NCBI GenBank assembly: GCA_013368375.1
Contig: JAACJP010000002.1
Location: 1,550,001 to 1,614,000, forward strand
Reading direction: 5' to 3'
DNA: 64,000 bases
Origin: Tricholomella constricta
Lineage: Eukaryota > Basidiomycota > Agaricomycetes > Agaricales > Lyophyllaceae
In this document: positions 1-10,873 of the stretch, in pieces
Position numbering within the stretch: position 1 is the first letter of the stretch
How the letters are laid out: the number at the start of each line of letters is the position of its first letter
The notes under the pieces: model-generated
Seen by the model: the letters and a program-made list of their open reading frames with translations, nothing else
Told to the model about the DNA's origin: nothing
Databases searched by the model: none
Made by a program: the position numbers and the translations under genes

Positions 1-1263
1 GCTTCGAGAGGCCCTTGAGTTGGAGAGTACTTACACCGGAACTACCAGCACGATTTACCAGGTCCTCGAGGTGTTGCCTCTTCTCGCCGAAAGGATTAGC
101 AGGAAGCTTACTGATTATCGTTCCCTTGACGCTTTCAGCAAGGGCCGCCTGTTGCTTGAGGTCGGCCGGCATGTTCTGAATGTTGCCTTCTGTAAAACCA
201 CCAGCAGCCTAACATGCACGCGTCAGGACCTCGCGTCGGAATGAAAGTCGAATGAACATCCTTACAGCGGCTACGCCAATCGTGAGACCCGTTGTCGCCT
301 TTTTCAACACGGTGCTGCCGGTCTTGGCATTAGGCACCACCGGTGGTACTACATGGGCGACGTTGGCAGGGTTCCTTGCGACCCCAGTCCGGGCAGCGCG
401 CAACGCCGGCCTTACTATACGGCCAGCCGCTCTGAGAGGAGGAGTACGGGCCCGAAGCTCCCCATCGAGCTCGCGTCTCTTTTTGCCGTCCTTTTCAGCT
501 TGTTCCAGCAAGGATTCCATATTTTTCCCGCCCATATATTCGCCTGCTCCGGCGGTGAGCTGTAACGAAACATGGTCAACAAGTATTGCTACCCGAAGCG
601 AAAGAACATCACTGACTGCTATTGCCGAGACAGTCCCCACACCCTTAAGCCTCCCGAGCATACTGGGTGGAGGCTGTACTGGGGGTGGAACCGGTGTGAT
701 AATCCTCGCGAGGGGGCGTGCAATATTATTTGGGCGAGCAGTGCGAAGAATCGTTGAACCTGCACGAAATCCAGCTCTCAATACGGGCGGGGCTCGAGCT
801 TCAAGATCCCGAGAATTGACACGGTCATCTGTCGCCTGCGCCCCTAGAGATCCCAATCCGACCATAGCACCGGCGAAGACCTAAACACGTCATGTGCGGT
901 CAGAGAACGTATAACTCGTTTGTTTGGTGGGTTACTCACTTTACCGCCAAACAACTTGCCAGCTACAAGGCCAGTAGTGACTTGCTTCGCTGTTACCCCT
1001 CCCGCTTGCTGCTGTGTCACCCTCAGCGGTGGGGTGGTGACCCTTGCAGACGACTTAAGGGCGTTAAACCCAGTCCTCCCGAGTGAAGCCACAACGCGTC
1101 CACCAATGGCTCGGGGCTCAATGTCACTGGCGCCACCTCTTTTAATGAGAACAGGCTATATCTTATCCGTAATTGACGAAAACACTCACGGAATATACGC
1201 TCCAGATACACCTGTAGTTAAGACTAGGACAAGAGCAACGAAGGGCGCAGTGAAGATGATCAT
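1..1263 (-). CDS. Secreted alanine/proline-rich protein of unknown function (3' end beyond window)
   Basis: Four exons read on the minus strand: about 1190-1263, 940-1138, 266-880 and 1-208, with introns near 1139-1189, 881-939 and 209-265, all GT-AG. The start at 1263 gives a clear signal peptide (MIIFTAPFVALVLVLTTG, then VSGA), so the product probably enters the secretory pathway. After it come repeated basic/alanine patches (for example ARAPPVLRAGFRAG), a proline-rich PVPPPVQPPPS stretch near the middle and a hydrophobic AxxG segment that could be a weak membrane anchor. The last visible exon (AAGGFTEGNIQNMPADLKQ) is open to the window edge, so the C-terminus is missing. I do not recognise the family. 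The phase-consistent splicing across three introns supports a real gene; function is unknown. Confidence 0.6.
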
Positions 1264-2020
1264 GATGGGATCGTAAATAAGTCGGTCTTTTTTAGAATGA
1301 GCAAAACTACATTCCAGGATGAAGAGAGCCTTGGTCAGTTCCAAGCAGCGGGAAGAAGTGACGATAAAGGCGTACCACTGGGCCAGCCAAATGTTTCGGG
1401 GGAACAATTGAAAATTGCTGAGGCGTATGATAATCTTCCTCTCGCTTTTATGACATACCGATTAGACTCCGACATACATCAGTGAACAGCAATGCGCCAA
1501 CGGTGACCGTTCCAAGATCAAGGGCGCCTAGCAACATGGATTAAGCGCGTGCGGTAAATCATCATATCTGTGACCTGAAACGCCAGGAAATCCGACGCAG
1601 TGCATGTGTCTTTACAAGGATCGCGCGTGAACTTTTCGGGACTCTAGACGGTGAGAGAATCGCCGCTTCGTTTGTATCTGAAAGGACTAGGTTGTAGTCT
1701 AACCATGATCATGGAGCTTTATGCTGAACATGTGTCGCAAGATTTTCATTTGATTATTGTCACAACTGTTCCGACCATGTTGTGATCCGGCCTTGGGCGA
1801 ATGGTGACGGAAGCGGGAGACGAAACCAAGGTGCTATGAAACAACTCAACACCAAGGATTATATAGCGCATTGTAGCATACTTGACGCGGCGACTCTTTC
1901 CAAACTGTCGTCGCAGAACTCGATTTTTTCTTTTTTACACGTGAAGGAATAGTAGCACACCTTGAGATAATCAAGAAATGAAACAGCTTCACTTTGATAT
2001 GCTTGCCGACCTATTATCCA
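1264..2020. other. Spacer between the secreted-protein gene and CWC22
   Basis: About 750 bases with no convincing gene. A 62-codon plus-strand reading frame at 1297-1485 has no recognisable features and no splice partner. The stretch holds the promoter of the secreted-protein gene on its left and the 3' flank of CWC22 on its right. Confidence 0.5.
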
Positions 2021-4981
2021 TTATCGTCGACGTTCATATCCCCGATCCCTTTGCCGATCCTTGTCCGTTTCTCTACGGTCCCTATCATCCCTTCGAGGCG
2101 GCGGTGGCGACCTTTTTTGCTCCCTCTCTCGATCCCTGTATCCACCACGTTCCCTTGAACCACCCCTCTTGTCGTCTCCCCGTCCCGGTGGCGACCTTGA
2201 TCGATGCGAGGCCCTGCCCAGATGCGGAGGCGGTGATCGCTCTCCTGATCTCAAACGCCCAGGGTGCCTTCCTAATACCGCAGGTGCCCGTCGGTCCAAG
2301 ACTGCATCATCACGTGGCGGCGGAGGGCCGCCGTTCAATCGACGGGATGTGTGCGGCGAGTCCATGCGAGAGGAGATATCCGGCTTGCGGTCCCGGCCGT
2401 GGTCGGCCTCGTATCTGGGACGAAGGGGCGAAGGCGAGCGCCGACGGGGTGGGGGTGATGGTCGACGCTTGGAATCATCCCTCCGGCGCGGAGGTGGTGA
2501 CCTAGAGTCGTCCCTACGGCGGGGTGGCGGCGACCTAGAATCATCCCTACGGCGGGGTGGCGGCGACCTCGATTTATCTCTGCGGCGGGGAGGTGGGGAC
2601 CTAGAGTAGTCGCGACCTCGACGACGAGGTGGAGTGGAAGAACGCCGACGCCGGGGACCGCGTGAGGACACGTCAGATTCGGAGTCAGAGTCAGATCCTG
2701 AGTCCGAATCGCTGTCCGACGAAGAATCCGAATCCGAAGAGTCTGAATCTGAGGAGGACGACTCGGCCTCGAGCATAGCGCGACGTTGCTCCATGATAAG
2801 CCTCGGTGCATTCTAAAAACGAAGATTGAATAAAGCCAATTTCTGACACAGAAAGAAAAGTGGGATTCACCTTCAGATACTCTCTCATGTCTTCGGTGAT
2901 GATACCCAGCCCGATACTGGTGAAGTAGTTGATGGCGAACCTGGTGTTCTTAGGGACGTCCGTAGGGAACATACCCTCGCATCCGCGTTTAATTTCCGGG
3001 TCCTTGAACCTCTCTGCCAAAGTCTTCAACCCCATGCTTTCCATCATCTCGTTCATGAGAATTTTGATGAAGATACGGCTGCTAGATGTGGTATCATCCT
3101 CATTGATCTTCACACATTCGAAAACCATCCATGAAAGAGAGTCGGTGGCGAAGAGATGGCCGAAGAAGCGCGCGATGTTCCGTAGACGATTCGTCTCATA
3201 TCGATGGATAGTGGTGTAATAGTTGCCGAATGCAGCCTCGAAGGAGTCCGTCCAAACACGGCTGAGCTTGCTGAAACGCTCTCCGATAAGCCCGTAAAAA
3301 GTAGAATAGGACCGCTCTTGAGAGCAACACTCGATGATCATGTTCACCATCTCGATCTAGAAATTCTAGTTTAGTATTTTTCTGAACGGATACTTGACTT
3401 GCCACGTACCTCTTGGCCTTCCTCCATCTGAACCTTGAGCAATTTGTGGACAGCTTCTTCGTAGTTCAAAGCATTCATGATCGTAAGGTAGATCACACGA
3501 CGGAGGTTGACCAGGTTAGTCTCCGTACGATCCTCAATGCCTTCTTTAGATTCTACGACTATGGGGAAAACGTCAAGGAAAGGACAGTGGGTGCACACAA
3601 AAGAAACGTACCTTCGTCCTCATCATCTTCACTGGATTCCTCCTCCGACCCAGATTCTTCATCAGAGTCTTCGCCAAGGATTTCAGCCTTGATGATCTTG
3701 TACTTTTCCTCATTTTGCAGGTAATCAGGATCAAATTTGAAAATATCTGAACATCAACAGTGCATGAGCTATAGAAGAAGAAAGAACTAGAAACTAAGAC
3801 GCACTCAACCCTTCTTGGACTTGAAGCTCTTCCTCGAGTTGAATTTGATGCGTGATCTGTTCGTCCTCGTCGACCAAGTCTAGACCTTCAGGCAAGATTG
3901 GGTTGTCCTTGAACTTGTCTTTCCGAACTTGCATCAGGACTTCAATCATGTACTGCACACGGTGGCTGATGGTGCCTTCGTTCAGCACAGCGCGGAAACG
4001 CTCAAATACGATCGTGCAAGCTTTTGGACAGTTTTCGGTGAGGAAAGCGCCGACTTCGCGCATGAAGCCTACCGCAATTTCGATGGAATCATCCGTGGGG
4101 TGTTCGAGCAGAAGCATGAGAATTTGGAGTGCGATAAGTTCGTGTGCGACAGCTTGGTTGACGAGATGGCCAATGAATGTGGTCGTGGAGTGACAAACGA
4201 TCTAAGCCACGATATTTAGTAGGAGCTCGGTCCGAGACTCTGCGACGCACCTTGTCATTTCGCTTGAATGAACGTCGGAACTGGCTGATGAGCCGCGTAA
4301 GCACAAGTTCACCGACTTGGGGCAATTTTGTGTTGATGATGGCCACTAGTGCAGCGAATACGGGGGTAAAGGGCAAACTGGCCGCTTGCGCTTTCATGAC
4401 GCTCCTCGCAAATAAGCCTCGACCACGGATAAGATTCTCTGCGAACAACTCGGGGACAACCTGCTTGATATTGACAATGTTGACACGATTGACAATACCA
4501 GTTATGGATTTGCGAAGAGCGTCCCACGAAAGGCGTTGGTATTCTGGACTGCTCTTGTCACTGGAGGCAGCTTGCTGAAGGGCTCGCAAACGTGCAGGGG
4601 GCATATAGACACCCCCAGACCTTGACCCCACTAGCTTCGCAAACTCGGCCTGAGCGTCAAACTCCTTGTCTTTTGGTTTGTCGGGCTTTTCGAGTTCCAT
4701 CGCCGCAACGCGCGCTGCAAGCTGGCGCTCTCGTTCCGCCCGACGAAAGGGGTCAGCGTCATTGACTCTTGGTAGGTCAACAAGCCCTCTCCCAGGAGGT
4801 GAGTAGGACCTTCTGCGAGTTGAAGGCGGTGCCCCGTCGTCGTCCTTGGGTGACGGAGAGCGAGACCTATGATGGCTGAGTCAGAGATAAACTGGCATAC
4901 ATGGAAGTTGCGTACTGACCTTTTCCTCTTGTGATGAGGACCGTCAGTGTCCATTGGGGAGGTCAGTACTGCAGCCGACAT
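2021..4981 (-). CDS. CWC22: Pre-mRNA-splicing factor CWC22 (MIF4G/MA3, RS-rich tail)
   Basis: Spliceosome component that loads and binds eIF4AIII/Fal1-type helicase and is needed for splicing in the nucleus. Seven exons: 4920-4981, 4251-4866, 3805-4201, 3612-3746, 3410-3558, 2871-3356, 2021-2812; sum 2637 bases, 878 residues. The MIF4G domain starts near residue 135 ([17 protein letters not shown]) and runs to about 320. The MA3 domain follows at about 405-520 ([35 protein letters not shown]). A family signature lies near residue 600 ([15 protein letters not shown]). The last exon encodes an acidic Ser/Asp tract followed by many [14 protein letters not shown] repeats, an RS-like tail that is long but normal for the family. 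The N-terminus is short and basic with two SP sites. It is divergently transcribed from the metallo-hydrolase gene to its right. Confidence 0.95.
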
Positions 4982-5166
4982 GTTAAAATACTTGTCCTCG
5001 CTGTTGGAACAGTTGACGATGGTGCTTGTCTCTGTTTGTACACTTTCAATTCTCGCTTGTTGTCGTTGGTTCTCTGTCCTGCAGCCTCCCTCTCTAACCT
5101 TCCCGGATATCGTACAGCCGGAAGCTCGTATCTGCTATGGAGAAACTCAGCAAATAAAATGACACG
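4982..5166. promoter_or_regulatory. Compact divergent promoter, CWC22 / metallo-hydrolase
   Basis: Only 185-330 bases (depending on the start codon used on the right) separate the start codons of two genes read away from each other. The core promoters must share this interval. I see pyrimidine-rich tracts but no canonical TATA box. Confidence 0.4.
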
Positions 5167-6525
5167 ATGCTAAGATTTTCGCCTGCCCTGACCGGTTCGC
5201 TGTCTCGCAGGCTCCGAGATCACATGAGCAATATTGTGTCTTCCGCAAGGATTCATTCTCCTCATTCCAATACCACATCCTTCATAACGACAGATCTTGA
5301 GAGGAGTATTATGGACCAGCTTGAAGTACTGCCTTCAGTCTCTCGGGTGAGTAAACGAACTGCCAGGCTATGGAACCATCGATCTGACCTCGACGCAGTT
5401 AAGCGATCATGTCGTAAGGGTCCTTGGCCAGGTATGTTCACCCGTCAGGCCTTGTTGACGCGTTTTATGACAAGCTTTGCAGAATCCGGGAAAGTTTACT
5501 CTGCAGGGTATGCCCTTTACTTGCCGTGACTATAACGGTTTATGTATACCTCCTGAGCAGGCACCAATACCTACCTCATTGGCAAACAGAATCCATACAT
5601 ACTCATCGACACCGCCGAAGGTCGTGATGAGTACATATCTGTTCTAGATTCTGCCCTGCGAGAGACTGCCAAACCTTCGAACCCCAACGAGCCCGATGTT
5701 TCTGACATCATCATTTCTCATTGGCACCCCGATCATGTTGGAGGTCTGCCATCCGTCTTATCCCTCCTACGTCGATTATGGGACGAGCGAAATCCCTCCC
5801 TTCCATTCAAGCCTCCGCGTCTACACAAACTCCCGCAAAACTCTGACGAGCCTGTCATAGCTTTTGGCGCAACGAATACCCTTCCGTCGATAATCAGTTC
5901 CTTACCGGCCAATGCATTCACCCCTAGTCCATCTGGTAACCCTTTACACGACCTCCACGATTTCCAAACCTTCGCAGCATCCGGCCTACGTGTTCTCCAT
6001 ACACCTGGCCACACCTCCGACTCCATCTGCCTCCATGTTCCACAAGATCGGGCACTGTACACCGCCGACACGGTTCTCGGCCAAGGGACAGCAGTGTTCG
6101 AGGATCTTTCCGCATATTTAAAGAGTTTGAACAGGATGCTGAACTTCAGCGAAGGGGAAGGGTACACTTCCCTCTATCCGGGACACGGCCCAGTCATTCC
6201 CAAAGGGAAAGAGATGATCAGCGGATATATTCAACACCGTCTTGAGCGCGAGGCACAGATTCTTAAAGTGCTGAACAGTCCACCTCCTCGTAATGGGGAC
6301 TCGGATGATGCGCCCCCACGTTGGACGACTTGGACGATCGTCACGACCATGTACGCAGCGTACCCTGAATCCTTGTGGCTCCCCGCTGCCCACAGCGTAG
6401 ATTTGCATCTGAAGAAGCTGCAGGAGGATAAAGTTGTCAGGCGGGTATCTGGAGAACTGCAGCACACGAGCTGGGAGGTGATCGATATCCTTTCTTCCTC
6501 GCCAGTGGACAGGAAGTCCAATTGA
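5167..6525 (+). CDS. LACTB2-like metallo-beta-lactamase fold hydrolase
   Basis: Four exons: up to 5346, 5399-5431, 5483-5507 (25 nt) and 5561-6525. From the ATG at 5311 the product is 352 residues. An in-frame ATG at 5167 adds 48 residues beginning MLRFSPALTGSLSRRLRDH, an Arg/Ser-rich, acid-free stretch that resembles a mitochondrial presequence. The metal-binding HxHxDH motif is present (SHWHPDHVGG), followed by HTPGHT, an Asp in YTADTVLG and YPGHGPVI, so all expected zinc ligands are there. The C-terminal third (YPESLWLPAAHSVDLHLKKL) matches the winged-helix region of LACTB2-type proteins, which in animals are mitochondrial single-strand endoribonucleases. Fungal homologues also occur beside polyketide synthases as thioesterases, but no such gene is nearby, so an RNase-like role is favoured (inference). 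Confidence 0.85.
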
Positions 6526-7316
6526 CCGTCCGCCATTGAATCGAATTTATGAACACGTTGTATTTTTAATAACTTTCAATCATAGTTCATCGTTATTGTT
6601 ATTCAGAAGGTGTAGGACTTCGGGACTAAGACCCTGACTGCTCATTTCAGCCTCAAGACGACAATACTGGAAGATAAAATCGTCTCTATGATACGTATCT
6701 CCGCCAACGTCGCCGCAGCGCACCCAAGGTTCTGGAACTAGACGTTCTTCGATCCCACATTCGAGACATGCGCACTCCCACTCACTCCCCCCGTATGTGC
6801 AGCCGTTGTTCGACCGTCGGATACCGGGTCAATGACACCATGCCTGCCTGCACAAACAGCTTAGAAATGATTATTGGTAGCATGCGGGTCTCCTCCGCAA
6901 TGTCCGCGACGTGGATGTTTTTTGCGGGCGCGTACCCCCACTGGAACGCGGCAGTGTTAGAAAGTCTGGCTCACACCGCGTGTAAAAAAACCACGGCAGG
7001 GATTCGCCTTGTGGTGCACATCGAGGCTTACAGCTGCATCATAGACCGTGCTTCCCTCATATTAGTTTCTTTTCACTGCTCTGGTTTACGTCGATATTCT
7101 GGGATCCACGGGGCTGAATGAGATCATTCTTAAGGTTGCCACGGGGGTTGGACATGAGATCACGGATAACTATGTCTCGAAAATCAGAGAGTATTTGAGG
7201 AAGATAGAGTGGGACTGACGCAGAGATGAAGTCAACACTTACATAGATTTTGGGCTATCGCTGGTTATAGAACAGGAGTCATTCCGAGGCTTCGCCCAAA
7301 CTCTCCCCATCTCACG
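6526..7316. other. Spacer with a possible gene relic
   Basis: About 790 bases without a complete gene. On the plus strand, an open stretch ending with TGA near 7218 reads FLFTALVYVDILGSTGLNEI and then a helical, charged tail ending in REYLRKIEWD. It could follow a splice acceptor (ATATTAG) near 7065. This looks like a last exon of a former gene, but I find no matching upstream exon and do not recognise the family. Confidence 0.25.
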
Positions 7317-8527
7317 TCAAGAGTCACCGAAGATTTCCTGAATTTTCTTCGCTGCTGACATTACATGGTCAGCGAAGTAAGTGATCATTTCTTGCAAGTG
7401 ATTATCCCCGCATGGCCGGGGAAAGGCTTCCTTGAAATCTTCCATTCGAAAAGCATGGTGAATGGTTTGGCTAGCGAGCTGGTTCCATAAGAAAGTAATT
7501 CAGACAAAACGAAACCGCCCACCCTTCTCCTGCATACTCCATCGCCCAAGCCACGGTGCCTTGAGCAGTATCGCAACATTTGAGACCAACATCCTCCAGC
7601 TGGGCAATTTCTGTTGTGGAAAGATCAGAGTGAAAAAGGCGAGGTGACACCCTCTCACAGTGATCATTCAAAAAGGGGAAATATTCGTTGAAACGTATCA
7701 AGAAATCTGTCATTGAAGGAGGTGATGCCGTCCACAGTAGATACATATCCTAAAAGCGCACAAGGCATATATAAAGATATTTTGATACGTCAGATATGGC
7801 AAATTGCTCACTAGTTCACAACTGACGGTGAGAATCACGATGTACATCTCTCGTAGTGATTTCTCCTGTTTTTCCAGATTCTTAAGAAAGCCCTCTTCTT
7901 CAGCGGTCAGGGTAATAATTGTCTTTTCATTCTTGTAGTAGTCGTTCCACACAATTGCGTCGCGGGCATGATCCATGGTGCGCTTGCGATAGAACTCGAC
8001 CGTGGCAAGTAAGTCAAGAAGGTCCGGGATTCGTCGAGTGGCCAGTTTTGGGAGTAGAATGTTCTGAATGGAGTATACTATGAGCTCGAGAGGAGGAACT
8101 TGTTTTATAATGGGAGATTTTGGCGAAAGAACCTCGCGTTCGATATATTCTGTCATGGACAAAGATGAGCTCAACTCGAGCCAAGAGTGCGTCGTTGGCA
8201 CGTACGATAGATCTCACGATGATCCTGCTTCGTGAGATTGTTGTAATCAACCTTGGCAATGAGGTCTCGCAGTTTGCGTAGAGGTTCCATGGTGAGCGAC
8301 GAACCCGAAGTTAGACTCATGTCAGTGTTAGGCGCGGGCGCTAGGCTGCTTAGGTCAGCGTGTTTCGCGTCACACACACTTCGCACATCTCCAGCTCTCG
8401 TCGTCTCTGCCATCGACGACCCATCGCGACCTCCTGATGACACGACAACACTTCTGAGGCTCTTTTTTCTTATACAATGTATCTTTTCTTCACCCCCTAG
8501 GTTCTTGGAATCATAACAAGAGGCCAA
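7317..8527 (-). CDS. Uncharacterised protein, four exons
   Basis: Exons on the minus strand: 8206 to 8413 or 8527, then 7812-8149, 7523-7749 and 7317-7470. All introns are GT-AG (50-62 nt) and phases agree. The start is ambiguous: an in-frame ATG at 8413 (MAETTRAGD) gives about 308 residues and one at 8527 adds 38. The product is soluble and mostly helical, with an acidic middle (LTAEEEGFLKNLEKQEKSL) and a C-terminus ending KKIQEIFGDS; no signal peptide, membrane segment or known catalytic motif is visible. I do not recognise the family. Consistent splicing across three introns supports a real gene, but the function is unknown. Confidence 0.6.
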
Positions 8528-8626
8528 CCTGGACCAAATTCACTAAGATGGCTCACCCTTGATTCAAAGGTGCAATTTTCATTTCTTCTATATTACGAAG
8601 TGTACTAATGTGTGCTATTCATCTTT

Positions 8627-10461
8627 TCAGAGGACTTTTTGTCTCTTCCGTGGATTCGTTGGACCACCATGCCCAGTACACGAGCAGAATTTTGCTCCAC
8701 CTGACCCTTTGCAGGTATCTGCCCGACTACATCCATGATTGCGGCACGACGCGCACCGTTTCGCGCGTCTCTTTCTTAGTCCACTCGAATTTTCGTTACT
8801 TGAGGACGCTTCGTCTACGACACTGCTACAAGCTAGCACGGGTATAGAAAGAAGACTCGATCCTCGCATACTTTGCTGGCTGACGGATGATGGGAAGGAT
8901 TGCGCTGCCTCATGCATTTCTGCCTCCACTTGGACATGAGCGGCGCTTCTGGTGCTGGGATACTTGGATTGGGAAGGGCTCGGAGTGTAGCTGGTGCCGC
9001 AGCAGTCGATTGGGAGGCTGTAGTAATTTGCTGTCGGTCAGCGTGAGTCCGGAACGTCATATTTCCCGTTCTTTACCCGCGCCTTGCCCTTGCTCTCCCG
9101 CGAGACTTTGACCGCAGAAGATGGCTGCTGCAGTTCTGGTTCTGGAAGTACGAGCGGTGGCAATACACGAGACCGTCGACCTGGATCATCCAGTATGTTG
9201 ATTATCTGCTTCCGCTCCTGGACACTATTTGAAAAAGTTGCTTTTTCAGCCCGATATGCTGCTCACACTTTGTGATGGCATTCGAGCTGCTGAGGGATTT
9301 TGTAGAAGAGCTGGACACTAGGCCGTTCGTGTACAACTTGATTCCATCGAAGGGCAAATTTTTCGAAATCGATCGATTTTGCTGTCTGGCTTGCGACGGG
9401 GGCACGTAAGGATTGGACAGCGAACTCGTCGGTAGCCAAAAGCTCATTGAAGAGCTTGTATTCAGCAGAAGTATGGATTGGAACAACAGCGTGCGCCGTT
9501 TGCTGATGTTGTCGAAGGTACTCATAAACACTGAGGCATGCAGTTGAAAGGTAGGTGAGGAGATGGACAGGCATGTCCCGATGGTATGGGGTGCCCTCTT
9601 GGACCACGGACTCGACACGATGCATGCCATAACTTGAGGTCAAACTTTTTGGGACTTTGATAATACCAGAGGACTCCTTCGTTGCGATGCGGGTACCGAG
9701 AATGGATGGGGTAGGAAAAGATGGTCTGATGTTGAGTTCCGCTGCAAGTTCGACAATCTCGTCGGTTTGCCAGGTGTCAAAGTGGCCTCGATATCGTTTT
9801 CCTGTCCGATTGAACTACCCAACCTTAAGAGAATTCATTTGACTCAATTTAATTAAAATTGAAAGCTTGAGGTCACGATTGAATCGAGTAGATGGAGGTT
9901 TGACTTACGAAGAAGTAGTAGCCGGCGACATAGAGGACGAAGCACAGAACATAATGATTCTTGTCCTGAGATTACAGAGAAGAGCGTAGGACACCAATTC
10001 CAATCGGTATTTTGAGACGGGCCGTGAAAGCCAAATGCCTTATACCTAGTTTCACTTAGAGCTTTGAGAAAGACAGTGCATTTAGAGGCCCAGGTAAAAT
10101 GAAGCATTGGCGCAGGAATAAGGGACCTCCACTGACGTCAATTTCGTGCAAGAGTGGAGGTGAACGTTGAACTTCCAGCGGGAGACACATCACTTCGACA
10201 GTGCCATGCCAGTGATTATCGATCAGGACATAGGCGGTCTTATGTTGCCAGTACGAGAAATCAGAGAGCCAGGTGCGCCTGAATTGGTGGACAGACTTCT
10301 CATCCGCAAGATAGCAAATCTGGAAGTGTTCAGTTGCAGGAAGACGTTGAAGTCGTACACCCGATTAACTTATCATGGGCACCCGTGATGCGTCGCTTGG
10401 AGTGAAACCCTGCTCGAATACTTGAAAGGCCCGAGTTTCGTTCTTCGATCGAATCACAAGC
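8627..10461 (-). CDS. Uncharacterised protein with C-terminal Cys cluster, possibly transposon-derived
   Basis: Several phase-compatible exons are visible on the minus strand: near 10383-10461 (RAFQVFEQGFTPSDASR), from 10319 leftward (ICYLADEKSVHQFRRTWLSD), 9909 to about 9965 (NHYVLCFVLYVAGYYFF), from about 9800 to 9270 (GKRYRGHFDTWQTDEIVELA, later VVPIHTSAEYKLFNELL and VQLFYKIPQQLE), and a final exon ending at 8627. The last exon has a Cys/His-rich cluster, CASCRNHGC then CKGSGGAKFCSC, and a basic tail. The 5' end and the joint between about 9970 and 10160 are not resolved. The combination of a PVHT-like motif, a YK[IL]P motif and a terminal Cys cluster is something I associate with agaricomycete mobile-element proteins (inference), but a host gene cannot be excluded. 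Confidence 0.4.
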
Positions 10462-10873
10462 CTTCACCCATAGAAGAAGAAGCTAGTCACATACCGAGAC
10501 CGTCCGCCTGTGGACATCCCACTTTTTACATGTGAGGGGGATGAGTTGAGCCTAAACAAGAAGCAAATTTGCAACAAATCCCGTCACTGACCTTTTAGCG
10601 ACAACCTTGAACGGCGAATATCAACAAACATCTGGCGGCCCCGTTTAGATCGTTGTGAAAAGGCGCCGTTTAAGATCTTTGCCAGCCCCGTGGTCGCAGC
10701 CGCGGTTGAACTCTTATGATAATAAATTCCTTTGAATCGAGTACAGATTATTGCGAGGTATATCAATCCAGGTGACCCAAGCCTTGAGTATGACAACAGA
10801 CAGGTGGAAGCATTGTCCACATGATACAACAAATGATGATGAAATCTTCACAAAGAACAGGGCTTCAGGGCAT

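Noticed and set aside
2061..2609. 182-codon plus-strand frame opposite CWC22
   Set aside because: Complement of the RS-type repeats of CWC22; [11 protein letters not shown] repeats are the reverse reading of the [10 protein letters not shown] codons.
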